NCBI GenBank assembly: GCA_928212115.1
Contig: CAKMRJ010005523.1
Location: 242,959,019 to 243,023,018 of the forward strand
DNA length: 64,000 nt
Direction of reading: 5' to 3'
From: Lactuca virosa
Taxonomy: Eukaryota > Streptophyta > Magnoliopsida > Asterales > Asteraceae
This document shows positions 1 through 12,158 of this stretch, in pieces (position 1 is the stretch's first letter; each line of letters starts with the position of its first letter). Below the pieces are notes generated by a model, which saw only the letters and a list, made by a program, of their open reading frames with translations, did not search any database and was not told the DNA's origin. A program made the position numbers and the translations under genes.

Positions 1-1283
1 TTAATATATCGTTTATTTAATTATAGTAGCGTTATTAAGAACTTATAATAAGTACTTGGGCTATTATTATGGGTTATATAAGTATTGTTTAACGCTTATA
101 TAATAAGTAATAATGGCTAGACTATTAATTAGTCTCGGCGAATAATAGACTAAACTCTAGTGGTAATAATACTAGGTTTCGTCGAAGGAAATTATTTTTA
201 AGAAGCGAAGCGCTGTCTGAGTTCGGATTCACCACCTTTTCAAGTGAGTGCATGGTCCCTTTCATCTTACACATAGATATGAAGTATTTTTATATAAATT
301 ACGTGCTATGTGTGCATATTATCTGAATACTTGTTGTCTATGATGGATGAATGATTTTATACATGTTTTAAATGATTTAAATATATATTTATTTTATATC
401 TACAAATATGTTGGGATAAAACATGGGTAGATGAAATAGTTGGTGTGTGATGAAATAAAATGATGAGAGATAGGTGATGATAGGAAGGTGATGATAATTA
501 GGTGATGGATAGGTGATGATGAATCGGTGATGTAGGATGAAAGATACTATAACCTTGTCCGACAATTTGGAGATGTAGTCATCTACTAGAGTATAGATGG
601 CAACCACAGACTATTCTAGACAACCCGTGGAAACACCAGCAGACTTATAACATGTAGGTGATGAATTACGAGTTCAGGCGATGTTATGACTGCGTATTCA
701 TGTGATGATACTCTAACCCTTACTATGAATTACGAGTTCAGGCGATGTTGTAACTACGTATTCATGCCTTAGGAACGAACATATAAGGAAATGTGATGTA
801 AAGAGATGAGAGGTAAATACGACATAGGAGATGACCCTTAAGATAATTTTTTAGGGAATATTAAATGAAGAAAATGGGGATGGGTAATTGGGTTGATTGT
901 TTGATTGTTTAAACATAATAATTATATTATTGTGGGTTGAAAACCCTATGTACTCACCAGGTTTCCCAACCTGACCCACTCAAGCTTATTTGTATCACAG
1001 GTGTCGATATGAAGCTACTTTAAACTGAGAGATTTAAAAGAGATGTAGATCACTAGTGTAAATGAATGTAAGTTTTGTTTATGCTTATGTTTCTGTATTG
1101 ACGATGACATCCCAATGTTTTGAAAATGAATGAAATACATTTCTTCGGAAATGATTTGATAACGTATTTATCATGTTTTTCTGGGAACAAATTCCGCAAC
1201 ATTTTTATTAAAAGAGGTACTCTGATTTTTATAAAGCATAAACAAAATCGGTCTTTTCTGGCCGTGAAAATGGGGATGTCACA
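1..1283 (+). mobile_element. 3' part of a family A LTR, cut by the window start
   Basis: This matches the last 1.3 kb of the two complete solo LTRs at 24269-26645 and 43037-45423. Shared landmarks are the AT-rich start, the stretch ending in GGTTTCGTCGAAGG, the 'ctatgtactcaccaggtttc' block near 950 and the terminal ...GGGGATGTCACA. No coding capacity is visible. The small open frames inside it are chance. It may be a solo LTR or the right LTR of an element lying left of the window. The superfamily is not certain, but gypsy-like is likely from the length and the TGTAACGCCC start seen in the complete copies. Confidence 0.85.
661..766 (+). repeat. Two-copy direct repeat inside the LTR, period 64 bp
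   Basis: A 42-bp unit beginning ATGAATTACGAGTTCAGGCG occurs at 661-702 and again at 725-766 with three substitutions. The two full family A LTRs lack this unit at the same place and carry a different GCAGCTGCGCCTAA-type repeat (about 26020-26120 and 44800-44900). This slot in the LTR is therefore variable between copies. Confidence 0.8.
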
Positions 1284-1284
1284 T

Positions 1285-3164
1285 TGTAACAATCATAAAA
1301 ATCACAAGAAATTTTAAACTTTTTAAAACCAACCAATTTCACAAATTATTTACAATCATAGTTTTCAAAACATGTTTAACATCAGAGTCTCCCAAAATCA
1401 TAAGTAAAAAACATGAGGATGTGTAGGGTCACACATTTGCCTTCCTGCGATCATCCGAAGTTCCTGAAACATAACCCAAAATTGGAAGACAATGCTTAGT
1501 GAGTTCCCCCAAAGTACCAACACATAGCATAAGCATAATAACAAACAACATGCATATAGAGCCTTCAGCCTGACTGGAACACCCCACCGACCTACAGTCT
1601 ATCTGGTACACTCATAGAACCTTCAGCATGACTGGTACGCCTCACCGGGCCTTCAGCCTATCTAGAACGTTCTCCCGGCCTTCGGTCTGACTGGTACGCC
1701 CCTCAAGCCTAAAGTCTATCCGGGACGCCCTGGGTCTCTTGGCCTGCAGTCTACATTGGTCCGCCTCAACCCAACCACACATAAACCATGTCGACATATA
1801 CATAATAGATAAACATAAATATAAGCAGTCAATAGACAATCAGACAGATCTTATAGATCACTAAGCATAACATCATCCTATATACTAGGATACCGATCTA
1901 ACAGATCACCACAACACAATGTATATTATCACATATCAGGATATCTAATCCAATGGGCCGGCCTTAGTGCCTTGAACCTGTAAGTATAGTGAGAAAAACT
2001 AACCTCGCAAACTGGACAAAATCTGATGAGGTCCCGACTCTGAATCTCAGCTCTCAAACCAACACCTACTACAAATGAATGACCGATATCCATCAAAATC
2101 CCAAAATACCCAAAATACCCTTAAGTCAAACTTGGTCAAAGTATAGTCAACTGGTCAAACCCACTGATTCAACTTTGTTAACCCAGCCAAGTCAACTCGA
2201 CCGAGCCAACTCAGGGTGTGTATACGGGGCGTACTCCAGAGGTATGTTGGGTGTACAGAAAGCCTCGCAGGTTTCCCACCATCGAGGTGGTTGACCTTGT
2301 ACGCAGGGCGTACTCCGAGTACGCGGGGCGCACCCTCGGAAATCTAAAAATCTATTAAGAGCCTAATGGCTTAAGCTCTTACGTCCATAATTCAGATCCA
2401 TGGCTAAAATCCTCTTAGGAGTCATAAAGTCTCCAACTTTATGACTTTGCATGTCCAATAAGTGCTTAACTCAAGGTCTTATTCCATTAAGACCTTTTAA
2501 ATGATGGATGACGCAAAACTAACCATTTGGAACCCATTTTTATGACTTAAGACCCCTCCTAGGGTCTGAAAGGACAGTTTAAAGGTTAAGAGCATGCCAT
2601 GTTCAAGATCTAACCTTTTGGGACCAAAAATCTCCATAAAGACATCCAAAATTATATCTATATGCTAGAGGGATAAAGTTGAAAGCTTTATACCTTAGGA
2701 AGGTTGTGAAGGATGTAGTAATCCCATATCCAAGTGTTTCTCCCTCCTTCAAGATGAGCTTGGCTTCCTTCCTTCTTCTTCTAAGGCACCAAAATACACA
2801 CTCTAAGCTTGAAAAGGCTCCTTAAGGTGAAACTAGGGTTGCAAGGACGTATGAGAGGGATGGAGGCAAATAAGGTGGATGAATTGAGGCCATAAGAGAG
2901 CTTAAATAAGATTCACACCCTAAAAATTAGGGTTTCCATATCTGGCAAGTACGCCCAGCGTACACTTATGTACACCCCGCGTACTAGGGCGTGCCCTAGT
3001 ACGCTCATCGTACACCACATACGCATGGCATACTCCCAAGGCCAAAATTAAAAAAGATGCCACTAGGGCTTCTTTTGCACACTTTCTTGAACTTAGGTAC
3101 CAAAATGCAACATAATTAAATTATTGGGTTGAAATTAGAAGTACCTTATCATCAGGATGTTACA
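1285..3164 (-). mobile_element. Reverse-strand LTR with GTACGC/GCGTAC motifs (family B)
   Basis: The ends are TGTAACAATC at 1285 and GGATGTTACA at 3164, an LTR-style TG...CA pair. On the minus strand it holds a cluster of GTACGC...GCGTAC near-palindromes (2945-3035, again at 2225-2335). It also holds an inverted TTAGGGTTT/AAACCCTAA-like segment at about 2928-2945, short tandem units around 1560-1740, and a decayed copy of the CTAAGCTTCGTGCTTACG block at about 1490-1510. No matching TSD is visible (flanks CACAT and CTCGT). It may be one LTR of a rearranged element rather than a clean solo LTR. Confidence 0.75.
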
Positions 3165-4865
3165 CTCGTTCCAAAGTTATAGTTCATGTATAACTAGCAC
3201 AAAACACCTTATACACTTTTTATGCCTATTATAATTCTAAACTAGGTATCTTGTAGAATATCACAAAAGTATCATAAAAAAGTTAGCTAACTCTTTTGGT
3301 GAGTGGTCTTATCTAGAAAGCCACACTCGAAAATAATTGTCACAAAGTGGATATCTATAAGTGTCACAACCCATGCTATGTAACATACAAATAGGATGCA
3401 CAAATATGAAATCAAACCAAAAGTTTTCCCCAGAAGAAATAACTATCTTTCATAATTACATTTCATGAAATGCATTAAGTACTTATAGTGCTTACATTGC
3501 ACATATAAAGCATAACATATGAAATCAGTCATTTAAAATTAATAAAATAGTGTTAGGGACATGTACTCTTGGTATAAACCACCTTAAGTGGTTTGAACAA
3601 GCTCACTTCACTTCTTAGGTTGTTGGAGACCTTAGTGGTCAGCTAAGGTTAACAATAGTTGGATTAATCATGTTTTAGTTCTCAATTAAGTCACTTATTT
3701 AGGTTTTAATGTTGATTTGGATGTGAATTGAAAATTTTACAAATAAAAGAGGTTTCGTCTACAACTTGTTACTCAAGTGAGTCTAACTCAAGAAGAACTT
3801 CCACTCGACGTTATAGACACGTGTGATGTCCACACTTGCGATTTTAAGTCATTAATTCTGCTAGAATAAGTCAAAACCATTCCTAGTCTAAATCCTATAA
3901 TTTCTAGTGATCTAATATGACTGACTTCCTTTCAAAAACTTGTAAATGGGTTTCGAACAAGAACAAGGGGATTGATCTGAAACTTGTAAATGGATTTCGA
4001 ACCAGAACATAGGTTTTGAATATGAAACCTGATAAAACTCAAGGGATGAACAAAGGAAATCAAGGGTTTTCATTAGGAACACTAGAACTCAAGTTCCAAA
4101 AGTCACATATTTCATATTTTCATTTTTTCTAGATATTGATTTTTAGATTGTTGATTTTAAGTCTTGGACAAGATTTTCGAGTTCTAGGGAAGATTTGAAC
4201 AAGATCTTTGGGAAAGATAAAGATTTATGAGTTCTTAAGTTAATACATGCATGTAAATCCTAGAATAGATTTCTATAGAAGATATGAACAAGATTTCTAA
4301 GACTTCACACACATGAACAAGATGAAGATGAGCTGAGATGTTCTTGAGTTCATCGCAAAAAAATCTATTTAGCCGAAGAAGATGGTCGCAAAATTCATGT
4401 TTGGTCTTTGAGATTCATATAAACAGTTCACCGGCAATTGCGGAATTTTGAAATCTCCTTCTCCCTTCACCGGCGGGTACAAACACCAGTAGGGTTTTGA
4501 TTTCTGGCGACTGCTTATTTCTTATTCTCGTCGTTCAAGATTTCTTGTGATCATCTGTTTTTTTTTCGTTTGGAAGGTATGGTACGCATGGAGAACAAAG
4601 AACATGATGATGATACACGGAAAAAGAAATAGCACGGCCGGTCCTGAGAAATTAAATATCCTCAAAGGCCCAAGATGACCAGAAAAATGGCCCTTATCGT
4701 TATTATAAGTTTCTATTTTTAAATAAATATATATAATATATAATAAAAAAATTGGACGTTGTGCAGCTGCCCACTTTGCCCCCCCCCCCTCCCTCAACGC
4801 CCCCATGAGAAACAAAAACCTCAGGAGCATCCAAAAACTCATTGAATTGGTCCTCATAGGAGTCA
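3165..4865. other. No gene recognised; AT-rich spacer with minor repeats
   Basis: No convincing coding region is seen. There is a short degenerate direct repeat (AACTTGTAAATGG followed by TTTCGAAC) near 3939-3962 and 3981-4003. A run of eleven C sits at 4779-4789. A GC-rich stretch lies around 4633-4660. The minus-strand open frame over 4522-4890 has low-complexity composition and no family resemblance, so I do not call it. Confidence 0.6.
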
Positions 4866-4875
4866 TGTCTCTGTA

Positions 4876-6515
4876 AGTAATGATGTGCAATCGTTTTTCA
4901 TTACAAATTTCCCTAAATTAATAGGATTCAAAGAATTGTGGAGGGTTTTTTCTCGTCTGGGAAAACTCTTTAATATCTTCATCTCTAATAAGAAAACTAG
5001 ATTGGGTAAATGTTTTGGTTTCGTTAGATATAAAGGCATTCGTAATGTTGATGATTTGGTTAATAAATTATGTGATATCTTCTTCGATTCTTTTAAATTG
5101 TTTACTTCCATCCCATGATTTGACAAGAAAGGCACTTCTCCTCTTTCTTTTGGATTACGATCTAAAGTGGAAAAAAAAGAATATTCTTGGGAATACGTAT
5201 GCTAGTATGGTTAAAGTATCTCCTTCAAATGAACGGACTTTTGTTCCGATGGGTGAGGTTAATTAATTCCATGCAGGGGATTTTGTAGTTGAAAAGAAAA
5301 ATCTTGCCTGCCTTGCCAAGGCTAGAGACTTTCCTACACTGCCCAATATTAAAATGCTTTGTATTAACGAAGGCTTTGATGATTTTGATATTCGTTATGT
5401 CAGAGGACTTTGGGTAATGTTTGAATTTAAAACTATGGAAGTGTGTAAAAAATTAATGGCTTTCAATGCGATTGACCATTGGATCATAGAAAAACAAGGT
5501 TGGGATAAAGACTTTGTGCCTGAGGATCGTATTGTTTGGGTGGATATAGAAGGAATTCCATTACATGCATGGAGTAAATCAGCATTTAGAAAAATCATGG
5601 ACAAATGGGGAAACGTTGTTCAACTTGATAATGTTCTTGGAGATGATGTATACAAAAATCGAGTTGGTATCCTGACTTCATACCTTGGAATTATTTTAGA
5701 GAAGTTGAAAGTTTGTGTAGATGAGGTGATGTTCTCGATTAGAGTGAAAGAAGCTCTCGAATGGACCCATTCTTTTTCGATTGTTGATTCATCTTCTCTG
5801 GGTGTTGAAGCTGCAGATAATGACCATTTTCCTGATGATGAAAGTTTCAGTTCATTTGTTGATAAGAATGAAGAATCCTTTGACCCTTTTAATATTTATG
5901 AAACATTGAATATAATGGAAAAATAAAAAAGTGATCCCATGCCAATTCTAAAAAAAACCCAGGGCTAATTCAATGAACCGTGTCATGAAATATTATGATG
6001 TAACCCCTCCTTCAGCTGATCTGGATACCCCTCCTACCATGAACCATCTTGCTGATCAGAATCGGTCTTCACCTCCTGGTTCGAAGTGTGTTGATGCACT
6101 CTCGGCTGAAAAAACCATTCCATCTTCTACCTTCGGTTCTGATCAAAATTTTGATACCCATGTTTCTGAGTGCTCTGCCACGAATCCAATATCCCCTGCT
6201 GTCGAGTCTCATCCTTATGTCACAGTTCGATCAAATGTTATTCCTTTAGGTTTCACGGGTGGTTTTGGAAGGATGTCGGGTGTCAAGGTTGACGAGGATG
6301 ATCTCTCTCATCCTCCGAGTTTTTCAAATCTATGTAATTCTATTGGTAATGGTAATCAAAGTATCTTGGATGGGTCTTTCAATAATAAGAATTTTTTGAT
6401 TGAATTAAAAAAAATGGTGGAAATGGGTGAAGCAATGGGATACAACATGGATGAGTGTTTTGATCGGTTGAAACAAGTTGTTGAAGGTCAAGGTGACAAA
6501 CATATTTTCCCATGA
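4876..6515 (+). pseudogene. LINE ORF1 (RRM-like and DUF4283-like nucleic-acid-binding protein), broken
   Basis: In plant LINEs the ORF1 product binds the element RNA. Residues read from 4876 resemble an RRM (segments SFFITNFP, then GKCFGFVRYKG). A frameshift near 5100-5160 and a stop at 5264 follow. The next open part (5354-5926, 190 codons) has the pattern typical of plant LINE ORF1 DUF4283 proteins, including RIVWVDIEGIPLHAWS. After another frame change, 5973-6515 gives a low-complexity Ser/Pro-rich tail and a short helical end. At least two frameshifts and one stop make it non-functional. There is no zinc knuckle in the open parts. Confidence 0.82.
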
Positions 6516-6530
6516 ATTGTTTGTCAATTA

Positions 6531-7128
6531 ATTTACAAGGGAGGGGTGTGTAGATAAGCGATCTTGGATTAGAAGTTTGTGTTATCATCACAAGGTGAAT
6601 TTTCTTGCCATAAAGGAGACGGAATTGGAAGACATTAATTTGAGTTTAATGAGGTCTTTTTGGGGTAATTTATCGTTCATGCATTCTTTTTTTCCCTCGT
6701 GTGGTGCTTCAGGTGGTATTCTTGCTATTTGGTATCTTAGTTATATCTCTCATAAAAGGGTCGTTTCTACTGATTGGTATGTTGCGGTGGAGGCGGTGTG
6801 GCAGAATTCGGGTCCAAATGTCTTATTTATTATGGTTTATGCTCCTCAAGGAGCTAACTGGAAGCAACATCTTTGGTCTGATATTTATGAGAAGATTGCT
6901 TCATTTGATGGGTAGTGCATTATTATGGGTGATTTTAATGAAGTTTGGGACAATACTGAGAGATTGGGATCGACTTTCCATGCAACTATTGCTTGATCTT
7001 TTGACCAGTTTATTGATCAAGACCGGTTAATTGATATTCCTTTAGGAGGTCCGAGGTTCACTTGGAGTGATAAGTGGGGATCCAAGTTTGGTAAATTGGA
7101 TAAATTTTTGGTTTCTAAGGGGTTTCTT
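6531..7128 (+). pseudogene. LINE ORF2 N-terminal part: AP-type endonuclease, interrupted
   Basis: The frame opening at 6577 carries apurinic-type endonuclease features in order: FLAIKETE (metal-binding Glu), FIMVYAP, then after a stop at 6913 IIMGDFNEVW (the GDFN motif), then GPRFTWSD and KLDKFLVS. The final HHPI-type motif lies at about 14540-14565, on the far side of the insertion. The domain would nick target DNA to prime reverse transcription. Internal stops (6913-6915 and one near 6990) show it is dead independently of the insertion. Confidence 0.85.
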
Positions 7129-9004
7129 TGTAACACTTGAATTGGGTATGATTATATTTTACCCTCTTCAATTAAATCATTTCATTTTTGGTCCTTGTGG
7201 CTAGTACGTGGGGCGTACCACAGAGTACGCTTAGCGTACTAGCTGAGATATGAACGAGAGCATAGACCACGTACGCTGGACGTATGTGGGTTATGCTGGG
7301 CGTACGCTGGCCAGGGGCAAACAATAATTTTTAGGGTTTGTGCCCTAATTAAGCTTCATTAACTCACCTCCTGGACATTTTAGACCAGCCTCCACCCTTT
7401 GAAAAACCAATTTCGTCCATTTGCCTTGTGTGGTCCTCTTGTGCGCTTGTTTTGAACTTTCGTGGGTTTTGTGCATCTTGAAGTGGTAGAAGAAGAAGTT
7501 TGAAGACTCATTCCTTGGAGGAGAGCTTAGAGATCCAGATTTAGCTCCATCATTTGGTGAATTTTGAGGTATAAAGTCAATACATTGTCTACTCCTTGCA
7601 TTGATCTACTATTTAGCTTGTTTATGGTTATTTTGGTCCCTTTTGGTTGGTCTTTATGAGCTAAGGCCGTTTTAGAAGCTAAACCTTGTAGATCTTGATG
7701 TTTTAAGGGTCCCTTAAGCATAAGAATGCAATCTTTATGGTATTTATGGACTCATGCATGTGTTAAGTCATTTTTAAGCTATTTTGAGCTCTAAGAGCCT
7801 CATTAAGCCATGCATGCACATAAAGTTGCCAACTTTACATGATAAACCACCTTAAGGAAGTCAGATCTAAGTGGTGGGTCAAGTCTTAATCGATTAAAAG
7901 CTGAATAATGGAAGTTGGATAAGATGGGGAGTATGATGGGCGTACAAGCAGGTACGCTGCGTGTACAAGCCCCAAAGCGAGTACGCTAAGTGTACGAGTT
8001 GAGTACGCCCCGTGTACTCAGCATCAGCAAATAGGCTTCAGACTCTTGAGCTCTCGGTATTGGTCCATGTTTGGACTTAGGTGTTTAGGGCCTTTTTAGG
8101 CCATCAGATTTTTGTTGGGCTGATGTTTTTATTTTGGGTTCGCTTGGATGAAGGCCCACAAAGGGACTTGGGCCCAATTTAGGAAATTAGGCTATATTTA
8201 GGCTTTGGGGTGACCATTTTGGAATTGGTCCTTCTAGGGTAGTTGGTTAGGTCTTAGTCTTGAACCAAGCTAGGTAAACGGTAAAATGGTCTTTTTACCC
8301 TAGTTTAGACTGATGGTTATGGATAAGAATCCAATTATTAATTGGATGTTATTGCTATTGATAGCATGGGGATTTGTCGGACCAACAGCCAAATATTTAT
8401 CAGTGTGATTCAACAGTTCGTGGTGAGTCTTTCTTATTGTGTTTAGCAGGTCGAAGGCACCAATTCCGACCCATGGTTTGATATGCTAGGGTGCTAGATG
8501 TCTGTGTGACTCTTTCATTTGTATGTATGCTTAGTGGGTGGGGCCTAATGGGTAGTTTTTATACCATTACTTGTTTTACTTATATGTTTGTATGTTGAGC
8601 GGGGACCGTTGTGAGACTTAGGGCGAGGCCCGTTATGCGAGTTAGGGCGAGGCCCGTTATACTCAATGGGTGGGGCCCGTTATGCGAGTGGGGTGGGGAC
8701 CGTTACACTCATCCGGCGGGGCCCATTATATGTTTGATATGTGTGGTATGTGGTATTTAGGGGAAACTCACTAAGCTTCGTGCTTACGGTTTTCAGTTTA
8801 TGTTTCAGGTACTTCTGGTGCAAAATGGAAGAGCTCAAGGTGATTGCAGTGCATACACGATATAATTCCGCATTTTCATGATAACTCTGATAATTTGTGA
8901 TGTTTTGATATATTTGATCTTTTTGGGAATTATGTTGATGTTTTGGGATAATGTTTTATTAATTGAAAAATGAAATTTTTGGGTTTTATTTTTAGGACGT
9001 TACA
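7129..9004 (+). mobile_element. LTR of family B (GTACGC-motif type), forward
   Basis: It starts TGTAACACTT and ends GGACGTTACA. GTACGC/GCGTAC near-palindromes cluster at 7203-7310 and 7930-8025. About 27-30 bp tandem units with a GGCCCGTTATGCGAG core fill 8610-8730. They are followed by the block CACTAAGCTTCGTGCTTACG at 8769-8788 and GTTTCAGGTACTTC near 8803. The sequence directly after its 3' end is not a primer-binding site but a repeat of the LTR interior, so it is not followed by a normal internal region. Confidence 0.85.
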
Positions 9005-9387
9005 AGTTGGTAGAAGAAGAAGTTTGACGACTCATTCCTTGGAGGAGAGCTTAGAGATCCAGATTTAGTTCCATCATTTGGTGACTTTTGAGGTATAAAG
9101 TCCATACCTTGTCTAGTCCTTGCATTGGTATACTCTTTAGCTTGTTTATGGTCATTTTGATCCCTTTTGGTTGTTCTTGATGAACTAAGGCCGTTTTAGA
9201 AGCAAAAACTTGTATATCTGGACGTTTTAAGGGTCCCTTAAGCATAAAAATGCAATCTTTATGGTATTTATGGACTCATGCATGTGTTAAGTCATTTGTT
9301 AAGCTCTTTTGAGCTCTAAGAGCCTCATTAAGCCTTGCATGCACGTAAAGTTGCCAACTTTATGTGATAAACCACCTTAAGGAAGTG
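9005..9387 (+). mobile_element. Fragment repeating the family B LTR interior
   Basis: 9005-9387 is a diverged copy of about 7481-7868, including GGAGGAGAGCTTAGAGATCC and the AAACCACCTTAAGGAAGT segment. It breaks off abruptly where reverse-strand copia coding sequence begins. With 13881-14492 (matching 8371-9004) it probably represents one second LTR, missing its 5' part and its middle. Confidence 0.8.
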
Positions 9388-10068
9388 AGTTCTTATCTTG
9401 AATAATTCCGCCCACGACACCACATCTTAATTGTAGCTCTTAAAAAGGAAATTTCACTACTGGTGAGAATGTCTCATCATAGTCAACTCCAGGAGTTTGA
9501 GTAAAGCCCTTCGCAACCAATCGTGCCTTATATGTGTGTACTTTCCCATCCATTTTGGTCTTCTTCTTGAAGATCTATTTACACCCAACTGTCTTACGAC
9601 ATGGTACATTTTCAACCAAGTTCCAAACTTGATTGTCATACATGGACTGAATCTCGCTGTCCATAGCCTCTTTCCATTTTGCAGACTCGGGGCCTGCCAT
9701 GGCTTCCTTGTAGTTGTTAGGTTCATCCAAATTTACCAGTGAACTATCAATGATAAATGTATCACCATCTGTAGTAATATGAAAACCATATAACACACGT
9801 GGAACACTAACTCTATTGGAACGCCTCAGAGGTAAGGACTCGTCAACTTGTTTAACAGGAGTTTCCTCCTCAGGTTGATAACTAGTGTTTGAGGTTCCTT
9901 CATCACTTAACTCTTGAATCTCGTCAAGGTCAATTTGCCTCCCACTTTCTTCTTGGCATATGAGTTCTCTCTCTCGGAAAACCCCTCTCCTCACAACGAA
10001 GTCAATATTGTCACTCGGTCTATAGAAGAGATATCCAAAAGACTTCTGTGGGTAGCCGATAAAAATAA
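9388..10068 (-). pseudogene. Copia pol fragment (integrase C-terminus to RT start)
   Basis: The minus-strand frame from 10108 to 9575 contains IFIGYPQKSFGYLFYRPS (copia integrase C-terminal region) and then WKEAMDSEIQSMYDNQVWNL (start of the Ty1/copia reverse transcriptase). It is the same protein family as the copies at 12155-13880 and 50207-51685. It has lost everything downstream in RT. The integrase side ends exactly where the LTR of another copia begins (10069), so this older copy was probably split by that element. Coding past 10069 into the LTR is spurious. Confidence 0.85.
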
Positions 10069-10823
10069 TGTTGGGTTTTGAGCATTCTAACACTCCTATG
10101 GTGTACATGGAACCCTAGAAACCTTGGATCTATGTTTTCTCTATAATACATGCAAATTTGATTTCCAAGGTTTACAACCTAACTAGCATGTTATGGGGTA
10201 CTTGTAATATAAAACTTTAAGTAGAATAACATACTTTCTTTTGTGGTTGATTGCTTGGAGTTTTAGAGCCTAGCACTAATATTGTGGATGCCTCAAGTGG
10301 TGTCACAAATCACCCAAAACAACTTGGAGATACTTGAGAGAATCTAATGCTTGCTAGAATCGGCCCACCCTTGTTTCTCACACACACACTAGTGCCAATT
10401 CTAGAACCAAGGACCTCTTTATATACTATGGAGGATTAGGGTTACACCCTAATACCCATGACTCTTCATTTACCTAGGATCCATGGGTTAAAAGCTCCAT
10501 GGACTTCCATATACTCTTAGCCCATCCTAAATAAATCTTAGCCCATCCTAAATAAATCTTAGCCCATTCCATATATATGCAAGAGTCCATATTTAATTAG
10601 TTTCATTTGATCATTAATCTAATTCCAAAAATCAATTCTTGATCAACACTAATTAAATAATATTAATATATTATAACTTATAATATATTAATGGATCATA
10701 AACATCTTCTTCTCAAAAATATATCCATACAAATTGTTAGGTTAAGTGCAACCCAAATGGACCATGCCGGGTCGGGTCAAGTTATACCAAATATAGTTAC
10801 AGACTTAGACACCTTATCCAACA
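10069..10823 (-). mobile_element. Reverse-strand copia 3' LTR
   Basis: Read on the minus strand it starts TGTTGGATAAGGTGTC at 10823 and ends near ...GCTCAAAACCCAACA at 10069. It is related to the 5' LTRs at 27729 and 46515 but clearly diverged. It directly follows a polypurine tract at 10824-10841 and the RNase H end at 11664, so it is the 3' LTR of the reverse copia. The partner 5' LTR and the 5' half of that element are missing. Confidence 0.88.
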
Positions 10824-10841
10824 GTCTCCCACTTGGATAAG
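10824..10841 (-). other. Polypurine tract of the reverse copia element
   Basis: The minus strand reads CTTATCCAAGTGGGAGAC immediately before the LTR start TGTTGG. This is the plus-strand priming site of LTR retrotransposons and has the same sequence as the inner copia PPT. Confidence 0.85.
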
Positions 10842-11663
10842 TCTGATAACTATAGTTGCAAGTCTAACTTCAGGAACCAACCAGCAATCATAGCTCTTTT
10901 AAAACTCTGTTGAACTATGAAGCGCCATTTTTGATAAGTGATCATATAATCCTTCGTTCTCAAGATATCAGCCGGACAAATACATGGAACAATGTCGTAC
11001 TTATTGTCCAGCAGTTGTTTCTCGATCTCTGATTTGTTTGACATATAACTAAATTGAACACATCAATTAGGTTCTGACCGGGCTCGGCACATAAGTCAAA
11101 ACCAAATCATCGAGGGGCCCAGATATCGCTTCTATTGCTAAAAGGAACAGATAAACTTCGACTCATATGCTTGTACTAACTACTAGTTGAATTATGCACA
11201 AAAGCACGTTTTATGACATCAAGTTACTGATGCGTTTTCGTACAATCAATGTATAACCAAATCATAGTCAACAACTCACATCTCTAGGTTTGAAGATATA
11301 TGTGATATTACCGTCTCACGATCACTCGAGATAAATTCCATGAAGTGATACAAGTGAGCGTGGGTTTTAATCCAATACTCAGAACTTATGAGCACTCATG
11401 AATGTTGTAGCAACCATTGCTATGTCTAATGCACCTTAGACAGATCTTACAAGCCAGATTCATGACAGTCTTAATTTAATACCTACTTCCAACGTATGAC
11501 CGACTGTGGAGAGTTTGAATAATTATTCTGGAAGTCAAAACATGCAAAATTGAAACAATAGTAAACGATCAACATAGGATAGTAACACTTTACTCATAAA
11601 TAAATAACAACTTTTATTTAATCATCAAATGTTAATTACATTTTACAAGTTTCAGAAAACTAT
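10842..11663 (-). other. Long 3' untranslated region of the reverse copia
   Basis: About 0.8 kb lies between the RNase H stop and the PPT, with no coding potential. It aligns in order with 52755-53577 and 57385-58110 of the other copia elements. Shared blocks include TTTTGACTTCCAGAATAATT, CACTTCATGGAATTTATC and GGGCCCCTCGATGATTT (on the coding sense). Confidence 0.75.
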
Positions 11664-12158
11664 CTAATTATTAAAACTAATATCGTCTCTCAGCCCGATG
11701 CTTCTCGCATGCTGCAAATGCCTAACCGTAGTCAGTCCCTTCATGAGGGGATCTACAGGATTCTCTTCCGTAGATACCCTCTTTGCCACGAGGAGTCCTT
11801 CTTCTATTTTGTTTCTTATGAAGTGATATTTTCTGTCAATGTGTCTGGATCTACCATGATCTCTTGGTTCCTTGGCTAAGACAACCGCACTATTGCTGTC
11901 ACAGAAAATCTCCATAGGCTCCTGTATAGCTGGTACTACTCCAAGGTCTCCAATGAAGTTCTTCAGCCATATTGCCTCCTTTGCCGCTTCACTTGCTGCT
12001 ATGTACTCTGATTCACAAGTAGAATCAACTACTGTCTCCTGCTTGGAACTTTGCCAAGAAATTGCTCCTCCGTTTAGGGTAAAGACCCAGCCTGACTGAG
12101 ATCGGAAATTATCCCTATCAGTCTGAAAACTAGCATCGCTATACCTTACTACTCTCAA
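11664..12158 (-). pseudogene. Copia RNase H domain (reverse element)
   Basis: This is the Ty1/copia RNase H, which degrades the RNA strand of the RNA-DNA hybrid. The visible catalytic acidic segments, in order, are YSDASFQTD (Asp), TCESEYIAASEAAKEAIWL (Glu) and IFCDSNSAVVLA (Asp), then the histidine-containing end HIDRKYHFIRN. It should be fused to the RT in 12155-13880, but a small frameshift near 12158-12180 (LNLGGRLGVMT instead of the expected run into RVVRYSD) separates them. It ends at a natural-looking stop close to the 3' UTR. Confidence 0.9.

Noticed and set aside
4633..4800. Possible hAT-like terminus (GGCCGGTCCTGAGA)
   Set aside because: Only one end is recognisable; no matching opposite terminus or target duplication was found.
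4522..4890. 122-codon minus-strand open frame as a possible gene
   Set aside because: Low-complexity AT-rich composition, a poly-C run inside, no family resemblance, and it overlaps the LINE 5' end.
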